Below, piece after piece: positions 63,804 to 64,000 of a DNA stretch of 64,000 bases. The notes below the pieces were generated by a model, which worked only from the letters and a program-made list of their open reading frames with translations, was not told the DNA's origin and ran no database searches. The first letter of the stretch is position 1, and every line of letters starts with the position of its first letter. The DNA comes from Erythrobacter ramosus (GTDB taxonomy: Bacteria; Pseudomonadota; Alphaproteobacteria; Sphingomonadales; Sphingomonadaceae), in the NCBI RefSeq assembly GCF_009828055.1, contig NZ_WTYB01000003.1, positions 213,642 to 277,641 on the forward strand, in the 5' to 3' direction. A program made the translations under genes and the position numbers.

Positions 63804-64000
63804 ATGGCAACAAGTGCCGCTCATCATGCATCGCAATTCACGAAGTTAGGGAAATCTTGCGTGCTGCGCGCGGCATTGATCTTGGGGATTATCGTGCCGT
63901 TTCCAAGCTTTGCTGCCTTGGCCGAGGACGCTGTGAGCGCGGCGCAGCTGTCCGCGTTTCGTACCGACCTCGACGACGCCGATCTGCCGCTCAAGGCCGC
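63804..64000 (+). CDS. Secreted protein, 3'-truncated by the window edge
   Basis: The frame from the ATG at 63804 (or the GTG at 63861, preceded by AGGGAAA) encodes a signal peptide (LRAALILGIIVPFPSFAALAE). The start of a mature protein follows (DAVSAAQLSAFRTDLDDADLPLKA), and the frame is open to the window end. Similar N-termini occur in soluble lytic transglycosylases, but too little is visible to say so. The 76 bases after accA before this frame show no clear terminator. Confidence 0.6.
   Translation, partial: MATSAAHHASQFTKLGKSCVLRAALILGIIVPFPSFAALAEDAVSAAQLSAFRTDLDDADLPLKA

Overview
This window is a GC-rich stretch of a proteobacterial chromosome, almost certainly from an alphaproteobacterium of the Sphingomonadales, most likely Erythrobacteraceae (Erythrobacter/Porphyrobacter group). 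This rests on the alphaproteobacterial style of the division and sulfate-assimilation clusters (DUF2849 and DUF934 beside sulfite reductase, a long FtsZ linker). It also rests on the malonyl-CoA reductase plus propionyl-CoA synthase pair, which is known from Erythrobacter sp. NAP1 and Porphyrobacter. The assignment is from recognition of protein families, not from a database search.

Layout. Positions 1-11.2 kb hold housekeeping and small metabolic genes: the end of methionine aminopeptidase, a GIY-YIG gene between two palindromic repeats, ccmA/ccmB with a 7-TM partner, pterin dehydratase, an SDR, an S9 peptidase, an AlkA-type glycosylase, a 2Fe-2S ferredoxin, and cysK with a membrane protein and a lipoprotein. 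Positions 11.2-30.7 kb are a complete division/cell-wall cluster: mraZ, rsmH, ftsL, ftsI, murE, murF, mraY, murD, ftsW, murG, murC, murB, ddl, ftsQ, ftsA and ftsZ. Nearly every start overlaps the preceding stop. A phased array of five CCC-centred repeats lies upstream of mraZ, and a perfect DnaA box lies just before ftsZ.

Positions 30.8-41.7 kb hold a TPR-SPOR protein, a YbjN-like protein, proC, a Bax-inhibitor-1 membrane protein, a lipoprotein, tRNA-Ala(CGC), a cobalamin riboswitch with its btuB-type receptor, obgE, proB and an epimerase-like SDR. Positions 41.8-45.8 kb (minus strand) are an assimilatory sulfate-reduction operon: cobA, DUF2849, cysI, DUF934 and cysH. Two of its genes carry a palindromic repeat inside the reading frame. 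Positions 45.9-53.2 kb hold an MscS channel, metC, a rhodanese-type sulfurtransferase, a proline-rich membrane protein, queF and a PAS-GGDEF-EAL-PilZ protein.

Positions 53.4-63.7 kb are the most notable part. A trifunctional propionyl-CoA synthase (CoA ligase + enoyl-CoA hydratase + enoyl-CoA reductase) is followed by a bifunctional malonyl-CoA reductase (two SDR halves) and accA, the carboxyltransferase alpha subunit of acetyl-CoA carboxylase. Together they would convert acetyl-CoA + CO2 through malonyl-CoA and 3-hydroxypropionate to propionyl-CoA, the first arm of the 3-hydroxypropionate bicycle, in an organism group not known for autotrophic growth. The genes of the second cycle are not in this window. 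The window ends inside a secreted protein gene.
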